A stretch of 28,533 nucleotides of DNA from CAZMCH01 sp964564735 (GTDB lineage Bacteria; Poribacteria; DTPJ01), in the NCBI GenBank assembly GCA_964564735.1, contig CAZMCH010000054.1, positions 1 to 28,533 on the forward strand, written 5' to 3'. The notes below the pieces were generated by a model. The model ran no database searches. It had not been told where the DNA came from and worked only from the letters and a program-made list of their open reading frames with translations. Shown here piece after piece: positions 7,947-15,467 of this stretch. The translations under genes and the position numbers were made by a program. The first letter of the stretch is position 1. Every line of letters starts with the position of its first letter.

Positions 7947-9296
7947 TTACTCCGAGATATTAAACGAATTAAGAAAGCTGGTAGAGATTTTGCCTTGAAG
8001 ATACTTTTCATCGTCCATTATCAATTTATGAAAAGGTATTGTTGTTTTTATTCCGTTTATTTTTAGTTCGTCCAACGCCCTTCTCATACGGTTTAATGCT
8101 TCTGGACGATCCTTGCCATGAGTAATAAGTTTTGCGATTAGGCTGTCATAAAACGGTGGAATCTTGTATCCGCTATATAAATGTGTATCTAGTCTGACTC
8201 CAGGACCACCCGGAAAATTGATGCTTTCGATAGTCCCTGGAAATGGCATAAATTTTTTGCTTGGATCTTCAGCATTTATTCTGCATTCGATAGCATGTCC
8301 ATTGATACGAATGTCATTTTGTCGGAAACTCAGCCTTTCTCCGCCAGCCGAATATATTTGCTCTTTTAATAGATCAAGCCCTGTTACTTCCTCCGTTATT
8401 GTATGCTCTACTTGTATCCTAGTATTCATTTCCATGAAATAAAATCTTCCATCATTGTCCATTAAAAACTCAACAGTTCCGACATTGCTGTATTTTATTG
8501 ACCTCATTGCTTTTATTAAATATTTAAACATTTCCTCCCGACTTTTGGGATTTATGGCAATGCAGGGAGTTTCTTCGATAAGTTTTTGTTTTCTTCGCTG
8601 TATTGAACATTCTCGCTCACCCAAGCAAACCACGTTACCATACTTATCTGCAAGTATTTGAAATTCTATGTGTCTGGCATTTTCTATAAGCTTTTCAATA
8701 TAAACCTCTGAACGACCAAACGCCGATTTTGCCTCGCTTTGAACTAACTGAAATGCGTTAATTAATCCTGTATCATTATATGCTTCCCTGATACCAAGTC
8801 CGCCTCCACCCGCTGCCGCTTTGATAACGATAGGGTAACCGAGTTTATGAGCAGTTTTAACTGCTTCTTTTTCATTACGTAATACGCCTTTACTCCCGGG
8901 TATTGGCTCCAAGCCTGCTTTTGCCATTACTTGGCGGGCTTTGGCTTTATCGCCCATCATCTCTATATTCTCTGGTGTAGGACCTATAAATACTATGCCA
9001 TGATCTCTGCAAGCTTCTGCAAAATGAGGAGCTTCTGCAAGGAATCCTGTTCCCGGATGTATTGCCTCAGAATTGGTTATATCAGCTGCACTTATAATAT
9101 TTACCAAATTAAGATAGCTTTTGGATTTGTCGCTTGGACCAACGCATATAGATTCATCAGCATATTGAACGTGAAGCGAATCTGCATCAGCACTAGAATA
9201 TATTGCTACCGTTCTGATACCCATTTCTTTACAGGCACGCATTATGCGTATAGCTATCTCTCCACGATTAGCAACCAATATTTTGTTGAAAGGCAT
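7947..9296 (-). CDS. accC: Acetyl-CoA carboxylase, biotin carboxylase subunit
   Basis: Biotin carboxylase of acetyl-CoA carboxylase, 449 residues, full length. It carboxylates the biotin of AccB using ATP and bicarbonate, the first committed step of fatty-acid synthesis. Domains are the biotin carboxylase N domain (ILVANRGEIAIRIMRAC), the ATP-grasp domain (residues ~115-310) with Lys117, Lys159, His209, Lys238, Glu276, Glu289 and the active-site segment EMNTRIQVEH (Arg293, Glu297), and the C domain with Arg339. From memory of the E. coli enzyme, four normally conserved positions differ: Thr83 in HPGTGFLAEA (usually Tyr), Leu168 in GGGGLGI (usually Arg), Lys236 in RRKQK (usually His) and Thr299 after QVEH (usually Pro). 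Core catalytic residues remain, so it is probably active but divergent. It lies 44 nt after accB. Confidence 0.93.
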   Translation of the reverse strand: MPFNKILVANRGEIAIRIMRACKEMGIRTVAIYSSADADSLHVQYADESICVGPSDKSKSYLNLVNIISAADITNSEAIHPGTGFLAEAPHFAEACRDHGIVFIGPTPENIEMMGDKAKARQVMAKAGLEPIPGSKGVLRNEKEAVKTAHKLGYPIVIKAAAGGGGLGIREAYNDTGLINAFQLVQSEAKSAFGRSEVYIEKLIENARHIEFQILADKYGNVVCLGERECSIQRRKQKLIEETPCIAINPKSREEMFKYLIKAMRSIKYSNVGTVEFLMDNDGRFYFMEMNTRIQVEHTITEEVTGLDLLKEQIYSAGGERLSFRQNDIRINGHAIECRINAEDPSKKFMPFPGTIESINFPGGPGVRLDTHLYSGYKIPPFYDSLIAKLITHGKDRPEALNRMRRALDELKINGIKTTIPFHKLIMDDEKYLQGKISTSFLNSFNISE

Positions 9297-9340
9297 CTAT
9301 TTTCTCTCTTTCTGAGTCCTTTGTATCAAATATAGTCTCA

Positions 9341-9802
9341 TCAAGCCTTTAGCTTTACTCTGAACAGAGGTTGTTCTGCCTCAACTGTCTGACCATTCTT
9401 TACAAGGACTTCTATTATTTTGCAATCAATATCAGATATTATTTCGTTCATCAATTTCATCGCTTCTATGATACAAATTACCTGACCCGAAGTTACAGAA
9501 TCACCAACTTTGACATAAGGGTTTTCCCCGGGTTTTGGCGCCTCGTAGAATATCCCGGGCATCGGTGAATAGATAAATACCGAAGTTTCAACAGGAGTTT
9601 GGGTCTCTGCTTGAGTTATTTGTTTTTCATTATCGGTCTGAATTGGAACGCTGTAAACTGAATGTATTGGCTGTGATTGTCCTTGTTTTACTTGTATTTT
9701 TATCCCGTTATGTTCGATACATAATTCACTTAGATCATTTTCTTTCATGATCTTTATTACTTCTTTTAGCACATCAAGTTCGAGACCTTTTTTTTCTGGC
9801 AT
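9341..9802 (-). CDS. accB: Biotin carboxyl carrier protein of acetyl-CoA carboxylase
   Basis: Carrier subunit of acetyl-CoA carboxylase, 153 residues, a typical length. The N-terminal segment (1-40, LKEVIKIMKENDLSELCIE) is the usual AccB helical region. A Gln/Thr-rich flexible linker (41-73) follows, then the biotinyl domain (76-152), starting YSPMPGIFYEAP and ending PLFRVKL. The biotin attachment site is EAMKLMNEI with Lys116. GGAGG lies 7 nt before the ATG. It is followed by accC and preceded by efp, the aroQ-efp-accB-accC order found in several phyla. The accA/accD carboxyltransferase genes are not in the window. Confidence 0.95.
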   Translation of the reverse strand: MPEKKGLELDVLKEVIKIMKENDLSELCIEHNGIKIQVKQGQSQPIHSVYSVPIQTDNEKQITQAETQTPVETSVFIYSPMPGIFYEAPKPGENPYVKVGDSVTSGQVICIIEAMKLMNEIISDIDCKIIEVLVKNGQTVEAEQPLFRVKLKA

Positions 9803-9879
9803 AATATACCTCCAGTTATTTGTAAAACGAAAGACGTGAAACGTAAAACCAATTACTTATTAAGCTTTACCATTTACGT

Positions 9880-10437
9880 CTAAGCTCGTTCCAAATATTC
9901 ACCTGATCTGGTATCGACTTTTATCATATCGCCTTCATTGATAAATAATGGAACATTAAGAACATAACCTGTTTTTAATGTTGCTGGTTTCGTTGCTCCT
10001 GTTGCTGTATCGCCTTTTACGCCCGGTTCTGTTTTATCTACTTGAATGATAACTGCTGGTGGTAATTCTACGCTAATCGGTTTATTTTCCAAAAATTGCA
10101 CGTTTATTATTGACTCTTCTACCAGAAAGTTAATTGCATCTCCAAGATTATCTGCGCTTAATGGCACTTGTTCATAGGTTTCGCTATCCATAAAATATAA
10201 AAGATCGCCATCTTGATATAAATATTGCATTTTACGGTTTTCAAGGCGAACATCTTCAATTTTTTCCTCTGACCTAAATGTTCGTTCTATGACATTTCCA
10301 TCTGATAGGCGTTTTAGTTTTGTTCTGACATAAGCTCCGCCTTTCCCAGGCTTTACATGCTGAAACCCTACGATCGAGTATAGCTGACCTTCTACTTTTA
10401 CTACTAAACCAAAGCGAAAATTGTTCGGATAAATCAT
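9880..10437 (-). CDS. efp: Translation elongation factor P
   Basis: EF-P, 185 residues, which relieves ribosome stalling at polyproline stretches by binding between the P and E sites. The three beta-barrel (KOW, OB, C-terminal OB) arrangement fits the length. The loop that reaches the peptidyl-transfer centre is HVKPGKGGAYVRTK with Lys32 at the tip, so it belongs to the lysine-type EF-P proteins rather than the arginine-rhamnosylated type. The N-terminus MIYPNNFRFG and the C-terminus INEGDMIKVDTRSGEYLERA are canonical. AGGAGG precedes the ATG by about 10 nt. It lies 28 nt after aroQ. No lysine-modifying enzyme (EpmA/EpmB-like) is visible in the window, so the modification state cannot be inferred. 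Confidence 0.95.
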   Translation of the reverse strand: MIYPNNFRFGLVVKVEGQLYSIVGFQHVKPGKGGAYVRTKLKRLSDGNVIERTFRSEEKIEDVRLENRKMQYLYQDGDLLYFMDSETYEQVPLSADNLGDAINFLVEESIINVQFLENKPISVELPPAVIIQVDKTEPGVKGDTATGATKPATLKTGYVLNVPLFINEGDMIKVDTRSGEYLERA

Positions 10438-10465
10438 ACTTATTTTTCCTCCTAAATGTTCAAAT

Positions 10466-10921
10466 CTATTGAATATATTTTCTTTTATTTAGCTCTTTAA
10501 CTATGGCGTTAAGTGCTAAAAGATAACCTTCTGGTCCTAGACCACATATAACGCCAATTGCAACAGGCGATATGTATGAAAAATGCCTAAATTCTTCTCT
10601 GCGAAAAACATTGGATAAATGAACCTCGATGGCAGGTAAGCCCGTTCCAGATATGGCATCCCTTATTGCTACGCTGGTATGTGTATAGGCTGCTGGATTA
10701 ATTATTATTCCATCTGCCCACTCCGCATTATCACCAATGAATGATACTATTTCGCCTTCTAAATTTGACTGAATGATCTTCAGTTCTGTATCAAGTTTCT
10801 TTGCTAAATCTTCAAGATCCTGATTTATCTCTGTTAATGTTTGCAGACCATATATTGATGGTTCTCGTTTTCCAAGAAGATTAAGATTGGGTCCATGAAT
10901 CACCAAAATTTTTAAGCTCAT
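10466..10921 (-). CDS. aroQ: Type II 3-dehydroquinate dehydratase
   Basis: Third step of the shikimate pathway: trans-dehydration of 3-dehydroquinate to 3-dehydroshikimate. 151 residues, normal for the dodecameric type II enzyme. Catalytic residues sit at family positions: lid Arg19 and Tyr24 in LLGKREPSIYG, Asn75 in INPAAYTH, and His101 in EVHLSN. The N-terminal HGPNLNLLG block is also canonical. Its ATG overlaps the aroB stop by one base (TAATG), so translation is coupled. It acts directly on the product of the upstream aroB. Confidence 0.96.
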   Translation of the reverse strand: MSLKILVIHGPNLNLLGKREPSIYGLQTLTEINQDLEDLAKKLDTELKIIQSNLEGEIVSFIGDNAEWADGIIINPAAYTHTSVAIRDAISGTGLPAIEVHLSNVFRREEFRHFSYISPVAIGVICGLGPEGYLLALNAIVKELNKRKYIQ

Positions 10922-12009
10922 TAGACTTTCATCTCCATTATTGCATTTCTGATCTGATCATCAGTTACATTCTCATATATTATTGCCTCTCCGATGTCTT
11001 TTAATAATACAAATCTGGATCTTCCGTTATTTTTCGATTTTTTGTCAAGATGTATCGCTTCTATGACTCTGTTTATATCCAGATCAGGAAAATCTGTTGG
11101 CAATCCATACTTTTTTAAAAGATGATTTTGTCTTTCTACAATATCTTCGTCCAATATACCAAGATTGAATGCCAATTTTCCAGCAACTACCATACCTATT
11201 GAAACCGCTTCACCATGACGATATAAGTTATAATCCGTTACCGCTTCAATGCCATGTCCAATAGTATGACCATAATTTAATATTGCCCTTATATTGCTTT
11301 CTTTTTCGTCTTGTTCAACGATATTTGCTTTGTCTCTGCATGATCTAGCGACAATCTGCTCTAAACATTGTGAATCAAGATTTAGTATCTTTGCAGAATT
11401 ATCTTCCATATATCCGAATAATTCAGCATCCATAATTATTCCATGCTTGATAACTTCTGCAAGACCTGCCTTTAATTCTCTTTCGGGCAATGTCTTTAGC
11501 ACATCAACATCAATAAAGACGAATTTTGGTTGATGAAATGCACCTATCATATTTTTTGCTTTTGGATGATTAATGGCTGTTTTGCCACCAACACTGCTAT
11601 CGACTTGTGCCAAAAGTGATGTTGGTATTTGTATAAAAGGTATGCCTCGCATATATGTTGCTGATACAAATCCAGCAAGATCACCGATGACGCCTCCACC
11701 CATTGCAATTATGACCGATTGACGATTTATGCGATTTTCAATGAGGGCATCATAAATCATCATAGCACCAGCGAAGGATTTATATTCCTCGCCGTCAGGA
11801 ATCTCGATAACTATTGTTTCTATTCCCGCTGAATTAAGACTTTCTTTTAATATATTGCCATACAACTTACCTACAACATCATTTGTTACGATTGCTGTTT
11901 TTGATAATGTCAAATGATTCTTTGCGATTTCTGCAAATTTTGGCAATATCCCTTTATCTATATGTATGATATAGCTATTTTTTTCTAAATCTACGTGTAT
12001 CTGATTCAA
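10921..12009 (-). CDS. aroB: 3-dehydroquinate synthase
   Basis: Second step of the shikimate pathway: cyclises DAHP to 3-dehydroquinate using NAD and a divalent metal. 362 residues, full length. Visible motifs are PDGEEYKS (substrate loop), GGGVIGDLAGFVSATYMRG (NAD binding, 104-122), PTSLLAQVDSSVGGKTAIN (129-147), and the metal ligands Glu185 (LAEVIKHG), His248 (NYGHTIGHG) and His265 (RHGEAVSIGM). The start codon is TTG at 12007-12009 with a modest AAGGAT upstream; no better start lies near and the length is right. It lies 25 nt after the ApaLI-like ORF and one base overlaps aroQ. Confidence 0.96.
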   Translation of the reverse strand: MNQIHVDLEKNSYIIHIDKGILPKFAEIAKNHLTLSKTAIVTNDVVGKLYGNILKESLNSAGIETIVIEIPDGEEYKSFAGAMMIYDALIENRINRQSVIIAMGGGVIGDLAGFVSATYMRGIPFIQIPTSLLAQVDSSVGGKTAINHPKAKNMIGAFHQPKFVFIDVDVLKTLPERELKAGLAEVIKHGIIMDAELFGYMEDNSAKILNLDSQCLEQIVARSCRDKANIVEQDEKESNIRAILNYGHTIGHGIEAVTDYNLYRHGEAVSIGMVVAGKLAFNLGILDEDIVERQNHLLKKYGLPTDFPDLDINRVIEAIHLDKKSKNNGRSRFVLLKDIGEAIIYENVTDDQIRNAIMEMKV

Positions 12010-12034
12010 TTTATCCTATCCTTATGAGTTTATT

Positions 12035-12430
12035 TTAATTTGGAATTTTTGTTTGCATCAAAAGATACAAATTATTCTTAGTATTGCTATCAATACCTTT
12101 TGTCGCATCCAAAATTAATAAATCATCTTCCAAATCTTTAGCCTCTGATCCAAAAAGATTAAATTCTAATTTATTATTTGTTTTTACAAGCACTTTTGTA
12201 TTAAAGCCATTTTCAAGAAATGAACCAGCATATTTATATAGAAATCGTCCTTTGTTCTGATACTCATTTATTATCTTGCCTTCTTCATTTGCTATAACCA
12301 ATACATTATAAATTAGATAATGTGAGTTATCATCTGATTCCATTTCTGCAATTCTTTTATCAATGCTTTTTCTTAATTCCATTGAGTATTTTTCAGCCAA
12401 AGCTATGATTTTGCTCTTGATTTCTGGCAT
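12035..12430 (-). CDS. Short protein resembling the N-terminus of ApaLI-type restriction endonucleases; probable remnant
   Basis: 131 residues. Residues 1-73 strongly recall the opening of the ApaLI-like (GTGCAC-cutting) restriction endonuclease family as I remember it: ALAEKYSMELRKSIDKRI, EMESDDNSHYLIYNVL and YQNKGRFLYKYAGSFLE. After residue 74 the likeness stops. The family's catalytic part, with its EIDCL and ALEIKW-type PD-(D/E)xK residues, is absent and would not fit before aroB. The tail (75-131, KLEFNLFGSEAKDLEDDLLI) is not recognised. No cognate methyltransferase is present. Its start overlaps the end of aroK by 38 nt and its ribosome binding site is weak (CGGAAA). It lies between two essential-type aro genes. 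It may be a decayed endonuclease, a truncated domain with a new role, or an undescribed small family. The family link is from memory, without a search. Confidence 0.6.
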   Translation of the reverse strand: MPEIKSKIIALAEKYSMELRKSIDKRIAEMESDDNSHYLIYNVLVIANEEGKIINEYQNKGRFLYKYAGSFLENGFNTKVLVKTNNKLEFNLFGSEAKDLEDDLLILDATKGIDSNTKNNLYLLMQTKIPN

Positions 12431-12977
12431 TTTTATTTCCGTAAAAAATATCCTGAATTTCGTTAATCACCTGTTCTATCGTCAAATCAGAAGTATCGAT
12501 CATATAATCAGCTTTTGCGTAGAAAGGCTCTCTTTCTTTCAGCATATCGCTTATTCTTTTAAGCGGATCGTCAACCTGAAGCAAAGGGCGATGGTTTTCT
12601 CCTGATGTTCTCTGCAATATGATTTCTGGATTCGCACAAAGACAAAAGATTATGCCATTGCTTTTGAGATTATTGATATTTATCTCTCGCTTTACCGCAC
12701 CGCCACCAGTTGCAATTACCTGATTATCAAGTTTGGATACACTTTCTATAATCATTGTCTCTTTTTCACGAAAATATTCCTCACCCATTTTAGTAAACAT
12801 ATCAGATATTGACATTCCGCTATCTGCTTCAATAAGCCCATCAGTATCAACAAATTTCATTCTTAAAATTTCAGCAAGACGAAGACCAACAGATGTTTTT
12901 CCCGTCCCCATAAAACCAACCAAAATGATGTTTTTTTTCCCTTTTTTTTCCTCTTTTTTCGTCATCTTTCTCGCCAT
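12393..12977 (-). CDS. aroK: Shikimate kinase
   Basis: Fifth step of the shikimate pathway: ATP-dependent phosphorylation of shikimate. 194 residues from the chosen ATG. The P-loop is GFMGTGKTS (21-29). Shikimate contacts are VDTDGLIE (Asp46), Arg70 in EEYFREKE and GGGAV (91-95). The lid is ENHRPLL (Arg130), and REPFY supplies Arg149. Residues 181-194 form a short polar tail that overlaps the next ORF. The start is uncertain: the frame is open to TTG at 13004, overlapping aroC. The ATG at 12977 lies 2 nt after the aroC stop (TAA-AA-ATG), fitting re-initiation. A further ATG at 12965 has GCGAGAAAG before it and would also keep the P-loop. Confidence 0.93.
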   Translation of the reverse strand: MARKMTKKEEKKGKKNIILVGFMGTGKTSVGLRLAEILRMKFVDTDGLIEADSGMSISDMFTKMGEEYFREKETMIIESVSKLDNQVIATGGGAVKREININNLKSNGIIFCLCANPEIILQRTSGENHRPLLQVDDPLKRISDMLKEREPFYAKADYMIDTSDLTIEQVINEIQDIFYGNKNARNQEQNHSFG

Positions 12978-12979
12978 TT

Positions 12980-14176
12980 TTAAATATTTGCAATATATTC
13001 GCAATATGTCATAAAATTATGCCTAATTTCGCTTATGGTATCACCACCGAATTTCTCCAGTAAAGCGTTTGCAATCTCAATAGCGACCATCGCTTCACCG
13101 ACTACCCCTGCAGAAGGAACAGCACAAACATCTGATCTTTCTTTTGCCGCCAAAAACGGCTCTTTCGAGGAAAAATCAACGGATTTTAGCGGTTTCGATA
13201 ATGTCGGAATCGGCTTCATAACTGCTTTAACTATGATTGGCTCTCCATTACTTATTCCGCCTTCTAAACCACCAGCATTATTAGTTTTATGATAGAATCC
13301 AACATCTGATTCGTAGTATATCTCATCATGCACTTGCGATCCATTTCTTCTTGCACATTCAAATCCAAGCCCTATTTCAACGCCCTTGATCGCTGGTATA
13401 CTCATAACTGCATAGGCTAGTCTTGCATCTAGCTTTCTATCCCAATGAACATGGCTACCAAGTCCTATTGGCGCATTAAATACAACAATCTGGAATATGC
13501 CACCGATGGAATCACCTGATTCTTTTGCGAAATCAATCGCTTTAATCATGCAGGTTTCAGCCTCTTTATCAGGACATCTAACAGGCGATTTATCAATATT
13601 TTCTTGTAAATCTCTAAAGCTTTCTCTTGAGATATGGGCTTTCAAATTTGGCAAATCACTCGCCAAAAATTCACCTATCTGTATAACAAAACTTATAATG
13701 AAAATATTCAATTCATCAAGCAAACGCTTTGCAATAGCACCTGCAGCGACTCTTGATGCGGTTTCTCTTGCGCTTGCTCGTTCAAGAACATTTCTAAGAT
13801 CGCTATGATTATATTTGATTCCCCCAGCAAGATCAGCATGACCGGGACGGGGCTTTGTTACGGTGCTTCTTGTAATTCGGTTTTGATCGGCAGATTCAAT
13901 ATCAGACGACATAACATCCTGCCAGTTTTCCCAATCCCTATTTTGTATATTAACGGCAATTGGGCTTCCAAGTGTTACACCAGTTCTAACGCCTGCTGTC
14001 AATTCTGCCTTGTCTGTTTCTATTTTCATCCTTCCGCCACGACCATAGCCCATCTGTCGCCTTGCAAGGTCTTTATCTATGTCTTGTGTAGTTAGAGAGA
14101 GTCCTGACGGAACGCCCTCAATAATGAGAGTTAGGCATTTTCCATGTGATTCACCAGCAGTCAAGAAACGTATCAT
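12980..14176 (-). CDS. aroC: Chorismate synthase
   Basis: Last step of the shikimate pathway: EPSP to chorismate, with reduced FMN as cofactor. 398 residues, of the longer Bacillus-like type. Signatures are LTAGESHGKCLTLIIEGVPSG at the N-terminus (His11), RRQMGYGRGGRMKIETD, NRDWENW, TRSTVTKPRPGHADLAGG and ERASARETASRVAAGAIAK (conserved Arg/FMN-binding region). SGDSIGG and the C-terminal DVCAVPSAGVVGEAMVAIE are also canonical. Its ATG overlaps the prepilin peptidase stop as ATGA, and it runs into aroK, so pilus-processing and shikimate genes are translationally linked. Confidence 0.96.
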   Translation of the reverse strand: MIRFLTAGESHGKCLTLIIEGVPSGLSLTTQDIDKDLARRQMGYGRGGRMKIETDKAELTAGVRTGVTLGSPIAVNIQNRDWENWQDVMSSDIESADQNRITRSTVTKPRPGHADLAGGIKYNHSDLRNVLERASARETASRVAAGAIAKRLLDELNIFIISFVIQIGEFLASDLPNLKAHISRESFRDLQENIDKSPVRCPDKEAETCMIKAIDFAKESGDSIGGIFQIVVFNAPIGLGSHVHWDRKLDARLAYAVMSIPAIKGVEIGLGFECARRNGSQVHDEIYYESDVGFYHKTNNAGGLEGGISNGEPIIVKAVMKPIPTLSKPLKSVDFSSKEPFLAAKERSDVCAVPSAGVVGEAMVAIEIANALLEKFGGDTISEIRHNFMTYCEYIANI

Positions 14177-15054
14177 CTTAACCCCATTAGGCTTTCATAC
14201 CAAAGCCATATTTCCTTTCCATATAGAAGCGAAATTATAGCACCAAGCGATAAAAAAGGTCCAAAAGGTATCATGCTGTCCATTTTTTTGCCATGTTTTG
14301 CCATAAGAATAATGCCAACTATTGATCCAGAAATTGCACCGATTATCAATGTCAATGGGATATGTGGGAACAAACCAAGATAAACGCCAATCATTGCCAT
14401 TAGACGAACATCACCCATTCCCATTGCTTCTTTACGAAAGATTAGTGTTCCACCAATTGCGATTATTAGTATCACTACCGCACCTACAATGCCACCGATA
14501 AGGCTTTTAACAATTTCTTGCTGCATAAAGCCATGATTGTTGCCCATTGCTGTCAAATAAGCTGATAGAGCCAAGCCAAGCGCAATTCCCGGATAAACGA
14601 CTTTATTTGGAATTACTTGCTCTTTAAGGTCAATAAAGGTTATAACTATTAAAAAACATGCAAAAAAGCATGATCGCATGACATATAGAGTTATTTCTCG
14701 GATATTATCAAATTGGCTTATTCCTCTATATAATATAAATGCAAAAATGCCTGCTGTAAGTAATTCAACTATTATGTATCTTGGCGATATGGGCTTTTTG
14801 CAGTATCGGCATTTTCCTCTTAGAAAGATATAGCTGAATACAGGGATATTATCCAAAGCACTAAGCTGATGCTTACATTCTGGGCAAAATGAGCGATTAG
14901 GATACATAATAGATAGCTTTTCTTTGGGTTTTTGCTTCTGTTTTGATTTTTCATTATCTTCAGTCTGATGATAATTCTGTGATATGCGATATATGCAGAC
15001 ATTTAGAAAACTACCGATTACTAAACCAAATATAACTGTTATTAAGTATTCCAT
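14173..15054 (-). CDS. pilD: Prepilin peptidase / N-methyltransferase
   Basis: Inner-membrane aspartic protease that cleaves leader peptides of type IV pilins and type II secretion pseudopilins and methylates the new N-terminus. 293 residues, full length. The N-terminal methyltransferase part has IGSFLNVCIYR and two zinc CxxC pairs (Cys57/Cys60 in CPECKH, Cys82/Cys85 in CRYCKK). The catalytic aspartates are Asp142 in FIDLKEQVIPN and Asp215 in the GMGDVRLM box. Several membrane helices follow. A charged Lys/Gln-rich stretch at 35-47 is an insert before the first CxxC. AAGGCGA precedes the ATG. It lies 35 nt after a pseudopilin gene, a plausible substrate except that this protein lacks a leader. 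Confidence 0.94.
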   Translation of the reverse strand: MEYLITVIFGLVIGSFLNVCIYRISQNYHQTEDNEKSKQKQKPKEKLSIMYPNRSFCPECKHQLSALDNIPVFSYIFLRGKCRYCKKPISPRYIIVELLTAGIFAFILYRGISQFDNIREITLYVMRSCFFACFLIVITFIDLKEQVIPNKVVYPGIALGLALSAYLTAMGNNHGFMQQEIVKSLIGGIVGAVVILIIAIGGTLIFRKEAMGMGDVRLMAMIGVYLGLFPHIPLTLIIGAISGSIVGIILMAKHGKKMDSMIPFGPFLSLGAIISLLYGKEIWLWYESLMGLR

Positions 15055-15089
15055 AATTTCGCCTTATAAAATATATTGCTTGTCTTCTT

Positions 15090-15467
15090 TTATTCAGGAT
15101 TTTCAAAGCTAAAGCTTATTTCTTCTTTGCCACCAAGTTCATATTGATCAGGAGCTTTATCGCCGACAGGGATACCAATCTTTTTCTTTTTTAATTCAAT
15201 AGCATAAGTTCCGCCCCAGGGATTACGGAGTATTTTAGAATTGATATAAGGACCTAGCCAACCAGAAACGCCATTATCGTTTAATAGGCTATCTATTGAT
15301 TGACACTCTTGTCCTGTGTCAATCTGATATTGCTTGAATGCGCTTGCTATTGTTAAGGCATAATGCTCTGCCTTTGTAAGCCGAGAGATTTTTATTGCTC
15401 TTGGTGTTGCAATAGCTGTTATTAATATTATAAGAGCAAGGACTATTACAAATTGAATACGGGTCAT
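15090..15467 (-). CDS. GspG-like type II secretion pseudopilin without a leader peptide
   Basis: 125 residues. One N-terminal membrane helix (FVIVLALIILITAIA, 6-20) is followed by an alpha spine and a C-terminal globular part. That part has the GspG signature GWLGPYINSKILRNPWGGTY (69-88) and a DKAPDQYELGG segment matching the usual 'D..SYG.DG' end. Normal pseudopilins start with a short basic leader cut before F-T-L-I-E. Here the ORF begins directly MTRIQFVIV, so Met1 stands at the +1 position and Gln5 replaces Glu5. The upstream frame gives no ATG, GTG or TTG before a stop 15 codons earlier, and GGTGGA lies well placed before this ATG. It overlaps the upstream gene as ATGA. It may be a true minor pseudopilin that bypasses processing, or a degenerate one. 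Confidence 0.75.
   Translation of the reverse strand: MTRIQFVIVLALIILITAIATPRAIKISRLTKAEHYALTIASAFKQYQIDTGQECQSIDSLLNDNGVSGWLGPYINSKILRNPWGGTYAIELKKKKIGIPVGDKAPDQYELGGKEEISFSFENPE

Noticed and set aside
9841..9879. ACGTAAA/TTTACGT inverted repeat between efp and accB as an attenuator
   Set aside because: 7-bp AT-rich stem with a 25-nt loop; too weak to call.
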